A DNA stretch of 64,000 nt, from contig JAGNIJ010000001.1 in assembly GCA_018001225.1 (NCBI GenBank), forward strand, positions 238,941 to 302,940, written 5' to 3'. Both the position numbers and the translations under genes were made by a program. This DNA is from Kiritimatiellia bacterium. GTDB lineage: Bacteria; Verrucomicrobiota; Kiritimatiellia; CAIQIC01; JAGNIJ01. This document shows, in pieces, positions 20,259 through 28,236 of the stretch. Below the pieces are notes generated by a model. That model worked only from the letters and a program-made list of their open reading frames with translations. It was not told the origin of the DNA and made no database searches. Within the stretch, counting starts at the first letter, position 1. Every line of letters starts with the position of its first letter.

Positions 20259-21121
20259 TGGTCTCGCGGACTTGGAACATCTTCGCGGTCCTGGCGTGGC
20301 TGGCGCCGTTCGGCGCCGCGGCGCAGGGCTCCCCGGGTCTGGCGTTGGAACTCGCCGCGGAGGGCGACCACGCCGGCGCGGCCCTGGAGTACCGCCGGCT
20401 CGCGGGCGACGCGCCGTCCGGCGAGGCCCGGGGCGGCTGGTACTGGGCCTCGGCCTACGCATACTGGAGCGCGGGCGAATACGAACTCGCGGACCGGATG
20501 CTCAATCGCGCCGAGGACGCGCAGCCCGCCCTGGGGACGCCCGCGCTGCTCCTGCGCGGCGAGAACGCCCAGTCGGCGCGGAAGTGGGCGGAAGGCGATT
20601 TCTATTTCGAGAGCGTCCTGCGCGGCGGGGGCGGGGACGACGAGAAGACGTTCGCCAGCCGCCGGCTCGCCGTCGGCCGGCTGCGGCAGAAGGATCCGGC
20701 CGGCGCGGCCGCCGCGCTGGACCGCGCGCCCGTTCCCCAGGCCGCCGCCCGCGCCGCGCTGGAGGCATACACCCGCGGCCGGGACAAGAGTCCGCGGGTC
20801 GGCGGCCTGCTCGGGATCGTTCCCGGCTTCGGCTATTTCTACGCAGGCGAATGGGCCAGCGGCGTCCGCTCGATCCTGCTCAACGGCCTGTTCCTGTTCG
20901 GCATGGTCGACACGGCGGACAAGGACCAGTGGGGCGCCTTCGCGGTCATCACCTTCTTCGAGTTCACCTGGTACTCCGGCAGCATCTACGGCGGCATCGA
21001 CGGCGCGCACCGCTACAACCGCGACCGGCTGGAAGCGGCGGCGGGCGGAATCGGCGGCGCGGCCGGATTCGCGCCTGACCCCGGCGGCCTGCCGGCGATC
21101 CGGCTGAACTTCCGGTTCTAG
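20255..21121 (+). CDS. TPR-like membrane protein, partner of the YidD fusion
   Basis: 288 aa, beginning with a signal peptide (ending GAAAQG) and helical repeats to about residue 170 (AAEGDHAGAALEYRRLAG; AYWSAGEYELADRMLNRAED). Residues ~183-240 hold two membrane segments, GLLGIVPGFGYFYAGEWASG and a second containing VITFFEFTWYSGSIY, ending GGIDGAHRYNRDRL. The G-x-G-YFYAG pattern resembles TM2-type domains. Start overlaps the previous stop by ATGA. Together with 19121 and 19434 it forms an apparent three-gene unit. Function unknown. Confidence 0.6.
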   Translation: MMVSRTWNIFAVLAWLAPFGAAAQGSPGLALELAAEGDHAGAALEYRRLAGDAPSGEARGGWYWASAYAYWSAGEYELADRMLNRAEDAQPALGTPALLLRGENAQSARKWAEGDFYFESVLRGGGGDDEKTFASRRLAVGRLRQKDPAGAAAALDRAPVPQAAARAALEAYTRGRDKSPRVGGLLGIVPGFGYFYAGEWASGVRSILLNGLFLFGMVDTADKDQWGAFAVITFFEFTWYSGSIYGGIDGAHRYNRDRLEAAAGGIGGAAGFAPDPGGLPAIRLNFRF

Positions 21122-21130
21122 TATCGCGCC

Positions 21131-21227
21131 CCCTGCCGGCTTGTCCGGCAGGAGCGGAAGGCGGGGGCTGCCGCGCGGGACGCGGCGTCCCCCCGCCTTG
21201 TTCACCGGCGAGGCAAGCTCGCCGGGG
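21131..21227. repeat. ~97-bp inverted-repeat element, copy 1
   Basis: Left part CCTGCCGGCTTGTCCGGCAGG plus GAGCGGAAGG, a GC-rich middle, then TTCACCGGCG and CAAGCTCGCCGGGG. The order GGCTTGTCC, GAGCGGAAGG, TTCACC, CAAGC-CGC is shared with the element at 42986..43081. It fills the gap before the DUF3108 gene. Confidence 0.65.
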
Positions 21228-21275
21228 TACCGGTTTGTGTTGAACTCCCGCGCGCCTGCCCATAACGTCCCCGGT

Positions 21276-22004
21276 ATGCGTTGCCGCATTCACCGCCTGA
21301 TCGGCCTGGGGGCCCTGCTTCTTTTTTCCGCGCGCGCCTTCGCCGCGATGGAGGAAACACTGCGCTACGAACTGGTCTGGGGCCTGATCCGGGTCGGCAC
21401 CGCCGAGGTGACGACGCGGCTCGTCGAGGAGGAGGGGCGGCCGCTGCTCCGCTTCCGCTTTACCGCGAAGAGCAATCGCTGGGTGGAAAAAATCTATCCC
21501 GTCGAGGACTGCATCGACAGCTTCATCGAGCCGGAAACCGGGCTGCCCGTGAAGCTGGTGAAGAAAACGTCCGAGGGCTGGTTCCGCTGCGACGACGAAC
21601 TGCGGTTCGACCGCGAACGCGGCGTGGCGGCCTGGGTCGACCACGTCCGCGGCACGAACACGGAGTATGCCGTCGCGCCGGGCGCGCACGATTTCTTTTC
21701 CCTGATGCGCGGCATGCGGGAACTCGACCTGCGGCCCGGGCGCGAGGACCGCGCGACGATCGCCGCCGACGACCGGACGCATAACCTGGTGATCCGCGTG
21801 GAGAGGGAGGAGCACCTTGCCCTGCGCGGCGCGCGGGTCCGGGCGTACCGGCTGCGCATCACCAGCGAGCAGGAGGGGCTCTTCGTGCGCAAGGTGCCCG
21901 GCGCGGTCTGGATCACGGCCGAGCCCCCGCACACGGTGGCGCAGATGCAGGTGCGGGTGCCCGTGGGCAGCGTGCGGGCGGTGCTGCTGGACGAGTCGAA
22001 ATGA
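21276..22004 (+). CDS. DUF3108 periplasmic protein (paralogue 1)
   Basis: 242 aa. The start at 21276 gives a signal peptide ending RAFAA. The mature protein has the DUF3108 pattern: ETLRYELVWGLIRVGTAEVT, then KSNRWVEKIYPVEDCIDSFI, FDRERGVAAW, and a late GLFVRKVPGAVWI before QMQVRVPVGSVRAVL. DUF3108 proteins are exported beta-rich proteins of unclear function, often near envelope genes. A second copy is encoded at 25226 with the same block order. The next gene overlaps by ATGA. Confidence 0.8.
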   Translation: MRCRIHRLIGLGALLLFSARAFAAMEETLRYELVWGLIRVGTAEVTTRLVEEEGRPLLRFRFTAKSNRWVEKIYPVEDCIDSFIEPETGLPVKLVKKTSEGWFRCDDELRFDRERGVAAWVDHVRGTNTEYAVAPGAHDFFSLMRGMRELDLRPGREDRATIAADDRTHNLVIRVEREEHLALRGARVRAYRLRITSEQEGLFVRKVPGAVWITAEPPHTVAQMQVRVPVGSVRAVLLDESK

Positions 22005-22840
22005 AAAAGGCCCTCGTATTCATGGCTTGGGTGCTGGCCGCGGGCGGGAGCCTGCACGCCGCGTCCTCCGCGCCCGCGGGCACGGGCTCGTTTTCCCCGC
22101 TGGCCCGGCAGCTCTGGAAGGCCGGCGGGCCGGGCTGGGTCCGGTCGGAGAAGGACTCGTTCCACGTCTACGGCCGCTCGCCGTGGGAGGTGGCGGATGT
22201 CCGGGCGGAGGCGGAACTGGCGTGGGAGGCCATCGGGGAGAGCCTGGGCCCCGATCCCGCGCCGCGCCCGGCGCGGATCTTCGTCGTCGGCGACCGGGCC
22301 CTCTGGGACCGCGTGCTGCGCGGCGCGGACCGGCGGAGGGACAGCCTGGCGATCCAGGCCGGCGACGAGATTTTCCTCCTGCGCGAGCCGGATACCGAGG
22401 CGGACCGGGGCCGCCTGCCGCACGAGCTGGTGCATCTCAAACTGTGGCGGCGGTTCGGCGACCGCATCCCGCTCTGGCTGGACGAGGGGATGGCTTCCCA
22501 CCTGGGCTGGGCCGCGGCCGCGCGGGTGGCGCGGGCGGGGCGGACGCCGCTGAACCGCGCGAAGCCGTATTACGCGGCGGCCCAACTGCAATCGCCGGAC
22601 GCGGTCCAAGCGGTCCGGACCTACGACGCGATGGGGCCGGCGTTTTACCGGCAGGCGGAGGAAATGGTGGCCGCCGTCGCGCGGCGCGCGGGCGACGGGC
22701 GGCTGGGCGAGTTCGCGGAATCCGTGGCGCTCGCGGGCGTTTCGTGGCAGGATTACCTGAAGCAAATGGGCCTGTCCGACGTCGAAAGGGAAGACGCGGA
22801 AAAGGAAGCGCGGGATCGTGTGACCGGGAAGACGCAATGA
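22001..22840 (+). CDS. Exported zinc metallopeptidase (peptidase MA-like)
   Basis: 279 aa with signal peptide (MKKALVFMAWVLAAGGSLHA). LPHELVHLKL near residue 144 supplies the HExxH zinc motif. WLDEGMASHLG about 20 residues later supplies the third ligand Glu, the gluzincin arrangement of peptidase MA-like proteins. The N-terminal part has DSFHVYGRS and RIFVVGDR strands seen in that group. It sits between a DUF3108 gene and holA with ATGA overlaps on both sides. Substrate unknown. Confidence 0.72.
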   Translation: MKKALVFMAWVLAAGGSLHAASSAPAGTGSFSPLARQLWKAGGPGWVRSEKDSFHVYGRSPWEVADVRAEAELAWEAIGESLGPDPAPRPARIFVVGDRALWDRVLRGADRRRDSLAIQAGDEIFLLREPDTEADRGRLPHELVHLKLWRRFGDRIPLWLDEGMASHLGWAAAARVARAGRTPLNRAKPYYAAAQLQSPDAVQAVRTYDAMGPAFYRQAEEMVAAVARRAGDGRLGEFAESVALAGVSWQDYLKQMGLSDVEREDAEKEARDRVTGKTQ

Positions 22841-24003
22841 AGGCGGGCGCGGAAAAAACAAAGAAAACGGCGAAACCGGCCGGCGGCGGCGCGGAGCGCA
22901 AGGCGGTCTACCTCGTGTACGGCGAGGACGAGTACCGCGTGCGCACACGCGCCCGGGAACTGGTGGACTCGTTGTGCCCGCCGGCCGAGGCGGCGTTCGG
23001 GCTGGAGGTCATCGACGCCGCCGTCGAGAACGCGGCCGACGGCGTCCTCGCGGTGCGGCGGTGCCTGGAGGGCCTGCGCACGGTGGGTTTTCTCGGCGGG
23101 CGGAAGACCGTATGGCTGCGGGACGCGACGCTGTTCGCCAAGGACGTCGCCGAGGACGTGAAGCGGGCGGTGGAGGAACTCACGGGGCAGCTCAAGGCCG
23201 GGCTGCCCGCGGGGCAGACGCTGGTGGTCAGCGCGCTGAAGGTGTTCCGCGGCTCGGCGTTCTTCAAGGCCTGCGAGGCCGCGGGCACGGTGGAGGAATG
23301 CTCGAAGCCGGACAAGCCCTGGCTGCAGGCGGACTATGCCCGGGGCCAGGTCGTGGAGGCGCTTCGGCAACACGGAGTGAAACCCGTCGGCCGGGCGCTG
23401 GATATCTTCCTGGATCGCGTCGGGATGGACACGCGGCAGATCGTCCAGGAGGCGGAGAAGCTGGCGGTGTATCTCGGCGACCGCAAGGACGCGCGCCCGG
23501 AGGACGTGCAGGCGATCGTGTCGCTCTCGCGCGAGTCCATGGCGTGGGACCTGGCCGACGCCGTGGGGGCGCGCGACCTGCCGGGCGCGCTGAAGATCCT
23601 GCGCCAGCTCGTTTTCCAGGGGGAGAACCCCATCGGGCTGCTGCACGCGCTGGAGTCCCGGTTCCGGGAGCTGATCGTTTTTCGCGAGGCGCTGGACCGC
23701 GGCTGGGCGCGGCCCACGGGCGAGGGGTACGGCCGGAAGCTCGCGTGGCGGGAGGGCCCGGAGATCGACGCCGCGCTCAAGGCCCTGGGCAAGGACCCGC
23801 GCGAGGGGCACTGGTTCCGCGGCATGAAGCTGGCGGAGCAGGCCCAGCGTTTCAGCCTGGCCCAGCTGCGAACCGGCCATGCGATCCTGGTGAAGACCCA
23901 CGAGGCGATGGTCAGCTCGGCGGTTCCCGACGCGCTGCAACTGGAGTTGCTGCTGCTGCGTTTGCTGGCGCCCGGCTCGCGGGACGCTCGCCCTCCAGGT
24001 TGA
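22837..24003 (+). CDS. holA: DNA polymerase III subunit delta
   Basis: 388 aa, usual for HolA, the clamp-loader subunit that opens the beta clamp. Start 22837 overlaps the previous stop; a basic N-terminal tail precedes the true domain start AVYLVYGEDEYRVRTRAREL. Then come SLCPPAEAAFGLEVID, FLGGRKTVWLRDATLF, the helical domain with DIFLDRVGMDTRQIVQEAEK and VGARDLPGALKILRQLVFQG, and the C-terminal collar region. The last residues (GSRDARPPG) and stop region come from the dispersed repeat at 23974. Confidence 0.88.
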   Translation: MKAGAEKTKKTAKPAGGGAERKAVYLVYGEDEYRVRTRARELVDSLCPPAEAAFGLEVIDAAVENAADGVLAVRRCLEGLRTVGFLGGRKTVWLRDATLFAKDVAEDVKRAVEELTGQLKAGLPAGQTLVVSALKVFRGSAFFKACEAAGTVEECSKPDKPWLQADYARGQVVEALRQHGVKPVGRALDIFLDRVGMDTRQIVQEAEKLAVYLGDRKDARPEDVQAIVSLSRESMAWDLADAVGARDLPGALKILRQLVFQGENPIGLLHALESRFRELIVFREALDRGWARPTGEGYGRKLAWREGPEIDAALKALGKDPREGHWFRGMKLAEQAQRFSLAQLRTGHAILVKTHEAMVSSAVPDALQLELLLLRLLAPGSRDARPPG

Positions 24004-24015
24004 AAATGGAGGCCG
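23974..24015. repeat. Dispersed repeat, copy B, with hairpin, at the 3' end of holA
   Basis: GGCTCGCG plus GGACGCTCGCCCTCCA matches the element at 89..113 apart from one base. CCTCCA can pair with TGGAGG 15 bp downstream. It encodes the HolA C-terminus. Confidence 0.6.
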
Positions 24016-24094
24016 CACCTTTGCGGGCGGGCATGACAGCCGGCGGGAAACGTGCTAAAGTCCATCGATTTTTGAATAGCCGCGGAATGAAATC

Positions 24095-25222
24095 ATGATC
24101 CTGATCCTGCAGCCCAACGTGGACCTGGAGGGGCCGGAGTACCGCCACCTGTCCGAGGCCCTGGCCCTGCTGCCGAACGTGCAGACGCGGGTGCACCACG
24201 TCAGGGGCGCGCAGCAGACGCTGACGGAAATTTACCTGATCGGCGACACGAAGCTGCTCTCGATGGAGGACATGCGCAACCTGCCGTGCGTCGAGAGCGT
24301 GGTCCGGGTCTCGCAGTCCTACCGGGTGATCGGCCGCCACAAGGACGACCACCGGGCGACTTCGTTCGAGTATAACGGGGTGCGGTTCGGGCAGGACACC
24401 TTGCACGTCTTTGCCGGGCTCTGCGCGGTGGACCACCGCGAGAACGTCGAGCGGATGATGAAGGCGCTGCGGGACCACGGCCAGGTCTGCACGCGCATGG
24501 GGGCGTACAAGCCGCGGACGAATCCCTACTCGTTCCAGGGCCACGGCGCGCACTGCCTGCCGTACGTGTTCGAGCTGGCGGGCCGCTACGGCATTCGCGT
24601 GATCGCGATGGAGATCACGCACGAGGATCACATCGACCAGATCCGCGCGGCGCTCGACGCGGCGGGCCGGCCGACGGGCGTGATGCTGCAGATCGGCACG
24701 CGCAACGTGCAGAACTTCGAACTGCTCAAGCACGCGGGCCGGCAGCAGGAGTTCCCGATCCTGTTCAAGCGCGGGTTCGGCATCACGCTGGAGGAATCGC
24801 TCAACGCGGCCGAGTACCTGGCCAGCGAGGGCAACCAGCGGATCGTCTTCTGCCTGCGCGGCGTGAAGACGCACATGGGCGACCCGCACCGGAACCTGGT
24901 GGACTTCGCGCACGTCCCGGTGGTCCAGCGCCTGACGCGCCTGCCGGTGTGCATCGACCCGTCCCACTCGGTCGGCGGGCGCGGCCGCGCGCCGGACGGC
25001 CTGCTGGAGGTGTTCCATGTCACCGCGCAGGGCGTGGTGGCGGGCGCGAACATGGTGCTGGTGGATTTTCATCCCGACCCGGACCGCGCGCTCGTGGACG
25101 GGCCGCAGGCGCTGCACATGGACGAACTGGGTCCGTTCCTGGAGGATGTGCGGATCGCGCGGGAGGCCTACGAGCGGCGGCTTCAACGCCGGGCGGCCCA
25201 CAGCGGTCCAAGCGGTTCCTGA
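24095..25222 (+). CDS. aroF: 3-deoxy-7-phosphoheptulonate synthase (DAHP synthase, type I-beta)
   Basis: 375 aa. It condenses phosphoenolpyruvate and erythrose 4-phosphate, the first step of aromatic amino acid synthesis. An N-terminal ACT/ferredoxin-like regulatory domain (LPNVQTRVHHVRGAQQTLTE) precedes the barrel. Key segments are FAGLCAVDHRENVERMMKAL (the usual AGPC Cys region reads AGLC), AYKPRTNPYSFQGHG, ILFKRGFG and CIDPSHSVGGRG. The Pro-to-Leu change in AGPC is unusual. KDO-8-P synthase, its relative, is encoded separately at 28237. It starts after a short repeat-bearing gap and precedes DUF3108 copy 2 by 3 bp. Confidence 0.85.
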   Translation: MILILQPNVDLEGPEYRHLSEALALLPNVQTRVHHVRGAQQTLTEIYLIGDTKLLSMEDMRNLPCVESVVRVSQSYRVIGRHKDDHRATSFEYNGVRFGQDTLHVFAGLCAVDHRENVERMMKALRDHGQVCTRMGAYKPRTNPYSFQGHGAHCLPYVFELAGRYGIRVIAMEITHEDHIDQIRAALDAAGRPTGVMLQIGTRNVQNFELLKHAGRQQEFPILFKRGFGITLEESLNAAEYLASEGNQRIVFCLRGVKTHMGDPHRNLVDFAHVPVVQRLTRLPVCIDPSHSVGGRGRAPDGLLEVFHVTAQGVVAGANMVLVDFHPDPDRALVDGPQALHMDELGPFLEDVRIAREAYERRLQRRAAHSGPSGS

Positions 25223-25225
25223 AGC

Positions 25226-26047
25226 ATGAAGAAAGCGCTTACAGCGGCGGGGTTCCTGGCGCTCGCGGCCGCGGGGTGGGCCCGCGCGGCGGAGCCCCTG
25301 CCCGAGCTCTGGTTCCCCGTCGGCGAGAAGCTGACCTACCGCATCTACTGGGGCGTGTTTAAGGTCGGGATCACGACGGCCACCACGGGCTGGGTCGAGG
25401 AGGACGGGCGCACGCTGCTGGCCATCCGGTTCCGCACGCGCACCAACCGGATTCTCGAGAAGCTCTATCCCGTGGATGACTTCCTGGAGGCGATCATCGA
25501 CCCGGTGACCTTCCTGCCGCTCCGGTTCACCAAGCGGCTGAAGGAGGGGCGCTACCGCGCGGATGAGACCACGGAGTTCGACCACGCGCGCGGCGTGGCG
25601 CGCTGGCGGTCGAACATGACCGACAAGAGAAAGACCTTCGACATCGAGCCCGACACGCGGGACGTCATCTCGTTCATGTACTTCATGCGCTCGCGCCCGC
25701 TGAAGATCGGCGACACGGTCCACGCGCGGGTGATGGCCGACGAGAAGCTCTACGACCTGTACGTCAACGTCCGCCGCCGGGAGAACCTCAAGCTGCCGGA
25801 GATGGGCCGGCGGCAGAGCGTCAAGCTGGAGCCGGAGGCGGCCTTCAACGGCTTGTTCGTGCGCAAGGGCAAGCTGTGGATGTGGGTCTCCGACGACAAG
25901 GACCGGTTCTGCACGAAGCTCGCCGCGAAGGTGCCCGTGGCCAGCGTCTCGCTCTGGTTGAGCAAAGTCGAGATCGAGCCCGACCGGGTCGTGACCGGCG
26001 ACATAGGGGAAGATGAACTCGAGGTGGACGATGAGCCTCCGTCCTGA
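25226..26047 (+). CDS. DUF3108 periplasmic protein (paralogue 2)
   Basis: 273 aa with a signal peptide ending ARAAEP. It shares with the protein at 21276 the pattern GEKLTYRIYWGVFKVGITTA, RTRTNRILEKLYPVDDFLEA, FDHARGVARW and GLFVRKGKLWMWVSDD. The C-terminus is longer and acidic (EDELEVDDEPPS). It lies directly after the DAHP synthase and overlaps the heptose kinase start, so it is co-transcribed with LPS-core genes; a role in the outer envelope is likely but unproven. Confidence 0.8.
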   Translation: MKKALTAAGFLALAAAGWARAAEPLPELWFPVGEKLTYRIYWGVFKVGITTATTGWVEEDGRTLLAIRFRTRTNRILEKLYPVDDFLEAIIDPVTFLPLRFTKRLKEGRYRADETTEFDHARGVARWRSNMTDKRKTFDIEPDTRDVISFMYFMRSRPLKIGDTVHARVMADEKLYDLYVNVRRRENLKLPEMGRRQSVKLEPEAAFNGLFVRKGKLWMWVSDDKDRFCTKLAAKVPVASVSLWLSKVEIEPDRVVTGDIGEDELEVDDEPPS

Positions 26048-27035
26048 ACGCGCGCGGGATCTGCTGGCGGCCTTCCCGCGGCAGCGCATCCTGGTGATCG
26101 GCGACCTGATGCTGGACCGGTATATCTACGGGTCCGTTCACCGCATCTCCCCCGAGGCGCCGGTGCCCGTGGTCTCGGTGACCCGCGAGAAGAGCATGCC
26201 GGGCGGCGCGAGCAACACCGCATGGAACATCCAGTCGCTCGGCGGAAAGACCGTGATCGGCGGCATGCTGGGGAAGGATGCCGCGGGGGCGGACCTCAAG
26301 GCGGTGCTTGCCGGCGGGGGCGTCGGGCTCGAGGGCCTGCTGGAACTCGAGGGCTTGCGGACCACCGTCAAGACCCGGATCATCGCCGAGCGCCAGCAGG
26401 TCGTCCGCGTGGACTGGGACGACCACGTGACCGTTGGCGAGCCGACGGCAAAAACATTTTGCGGGCTGATTGAGCGCGAGGCGCGGCGGGCGACGGGGAT
26501 CATCATCGAGGACTACGGCAAGGGGGTGGTCCGCCAGGCGGTCGTGGACGTCGCGCTCAAGGTCGCGCGCGAATCGGGCATCCCCGTGGGTATGGATCCG
26601 AAGGAGAGCCAGGAGCTCGACGTGCGCGGCATCACGCTCGCCACGCCCAACCGGCGCGAGGCCTTCCACCTGGCGGGCGCGCCGGAGACCCGCCCGCAGG
26701 CCCATCCGCTTGAGGACCAGGCCCTGCTGGACGTGAGCGAGCGGCTGCTGGAGAAATGGCGGGCCGCGCAGATCCTCGTGACGCTGGGCCCGCAGGGCAT
26801 GCTGCTGCGCGGCCGGGCGGGCGAGTTGCATCACGTGCCGACCCGGGCCCGCGAGGTATTCGACGTCAGCGGCGCCGGCGACACCGTGATCGCGACCTGC
26901 GTCCTGGCCCTGGCCGCGGGGGCGACCCCGATCGAGGCCGCCGAGTTGGCGAACTATGCCGCCGGCGTCGTCGTCGGCAAGCTGGGCACCGCCACGTGCA
27001 CGCCGGAGGAACTGCTGGCGCATATGGGGAAGTGA
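26031..27035 (+). CDS. rfaE1: D-glycero-beta-D-manno-heptose-7-phosphate kinase
   Basis: A PfkB-family kinase that makes heptose 1,7-bisphosphate for LPS inner core. It shows ILVIGDLMLDRYIYG near the N-terminus, PGGASNTAWNIQSLGG, and the C-terminal signature FDVSGAGDTVIATCVLALAAG. It is the kinase half only; the cytidylyltransferase half of HldE is absent, so a separate adenylyl/cytidylyltransferase must exist elsewhere. I start at 26031 (334 aa), with GAGG upstream; an ATG at 26013 is an alternative. The start overlaps the DUF3108 stop. Confidence 0.88.
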   Translation: MSLRPERARDLLAAFPRQRILVIGDLMLDRYIYGSVHRISPEAPVPVVSVTREKSMPGGASNTAWNIQSLGGKTVIGGMLGKDAAGADLKAVLAGGGVGLEGLLELEGLRTTVKTRIIAERQQVVRVDWDDHVTVGEPTAKTFCGLIEREARRATGIIIEDYGKGVVRQAVVDVALKVARESGIPVGMDPKESQELDVRGITLATPNRREAFHLAGAPETRPQAHPLEDQALLDVSERLLEKWRAAQILVTLGPQGMLLRGRAGELHHVPTRAREVFDVSGAGDTVIATCVLALAAGATPIEAAELANYAAGVVVGKLGTATCTPEELLAHMGK

Positions 27036-27041
27036 AGAGGG

Positions 27042-27276
27042 AATGGTGAATAGTGAGTGGTTTTTCTTGTCCGGGACACCATACGTGAAAAGCGCATGTA
27101 ACATGTTTGTTTTCAACGCCCAACGCCCAACGCCCAACGTCCAGATTCCAAGGTCCGGAGCGGCTTCCATCGGACGTTGGAAGTTGGATGTTGGTTGTTG
27201 GACGTTGAGGTCTCATGGCTGTTTCCATCCGGCCCCTGGGACCGGCGGCCCAACTGAACCCTGAATCCTGAACCCT
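27042..27276. repeat. Composite heptamer-period repeat element, copy 1 (before kdsB)
   Basis: The whole rfaE1-kdsB gap is one mosaic: GTGAATA/GTGAGTG units; a block ACACCATACGTGAAAAGCGC; four CAACGCC-type heptamers; a loop; then GTTGGAA, GTTGGAT, GTTGGTT, GTTGGAC heptamers that pair back on the first array; and finally CTGAACC heptamers ending at the kdsB ATG. The same order recurs at 28016..28236. Confidence 0.8.
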
Positions 27277-28029
27277 ATGACCCTTATTCTCGGCATCATC
27301 CCTTCCCGGTACGCCTCGGTCCGTTTCCCCGGCAAGAGCCTGGCGCTGATCGCGGGCAAGCCGCTGGTCCAGCGCGTGGTCGAGCGCGTGCAGCTCGCGA
27401 AGCGGCTGGACGCGGTCCTGGTCGCCACCGACGACGAGCGCATCGCGGCGGCGGTCCGCCCGCTCGGCGTCGAGGTGGTGATGACCGATCCCGCGTTGCC
27501 TTCGGGCACGGACCGGGTTGCCGCGGCCGCGCGCGGGCGCGGAGCGGACATCGTGATCAACATCCAGGGCGACGAGCCGCTGGCCGACCCGGGCGTGATC
27601 GACCGGCTCGCGGAGGTCATGGCGTCGGAGCCGAAGTGGGACATGGCCACGCCGGCGTGCCGGATGGAGGACGGGCCGGAGGTGGACCAGCCCGCGATCG
27701 TCAAGGTCGTCTGTGCGGCGGACGGTGCGGCGCTGTACTTCTCGCGGTCGCGCATCCCGCACATCCGGGACGCGGCGGACGCCCGGGGCGCGGGGCCCGT
27801 ATACTGGCAGCACATAGGGATTTACGCCTACCGCCAGGCGGCGCTGGAACGGCTGGTCGCGGAGCCGCCGTGCCGGCTGGAGAAAATGGAGAAACTGGAG
27901 CAGCTCCGCGCGCTGCACCTCGGCTACCGGATCAAGGTCATCGAGGCCGCCCGGCCCGGTCTGGGCGTGGATCTGCCGGAGGACGTGGCCAAGGCGGAGG
28001 AGAGGTTGAAGGAAGAGAGTGAATCGTGA
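27277..28029 (+). CDS. kdsB: 3-deoxy-manno-octulosonate cytidylyltransferase (CMP-KDO synthetase)
   Basis: 250 aa. It activates KDO with CTP for lipid A-KDO assembly. The nucleotide motif IIPSRYASVRFPGKSLALI opens the protein; INIQGDEPLADPGVI near residue 91 and HIGIYAYRQAALERL later are family blocks. Both sides are flanked by the composite heptamer element, and the C-terminus (KEESES) runs into it. No Shine-Dalgarno is visible before 27277 because the repeat array ends at the start codon. Confidence 0.94.
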   Translation: MTLILGIIPSRYASVRFPGKSLALIAGKPLVQRVVERVQLAKRLDAVLVATDDERIAAAVRPLGVEVVMTDPALPSGTDRVAAAARGRGADIVINIQGDEPLADPGVIDRLAEVMASEPKWDMATPACRMEDGPEVDQPAIVKVVCAADGAALYFSRSRIPHIRDAADARGAGPVYWQHIGIYAYRQAALERLVAEPPCRLEKMEKLEQLRALHLGYRIKVIEAARPGLGVDLPEDVAKAEERLKEESES

Positions 28030-28236
28030 ATGGTGAATTGTGAATGGTAGCGCCCCGATTTGAGACACCATCCGTGAAAAGCGCGTGTACCATAATTGTT
28101 TTCAACGTCCAACGCCCAACGTCCGACACCCAACTTCCAAGGCGTGGAACGGCTTCCATTGGACGTTGGAAGTTGGATGTTGGTTGTTGGGCGTTGACTC
28201 CGTTTCCCCCTGAACCCCGAACCCTGAACCCTTCTT
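28016..28236. repeat. Composite heptamer-period repeat element, copy 2 (kdsB-kdsA gap)
   Basis: Same mosaic as 27042..27276: GTGAATG/GTGAATT units, ACACCATCCGTGAAAAGCGC, CAACGTC/CAACGCC heptamers, GGCTTCCATTGGACGTTGGA, GTTGGAT/GTTGGTT/GTTGGGC heptamers, then CTGAACC-type units up to the kdsA start. Its first bases encode the last residues of KdsB. Confidence 0.8.
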
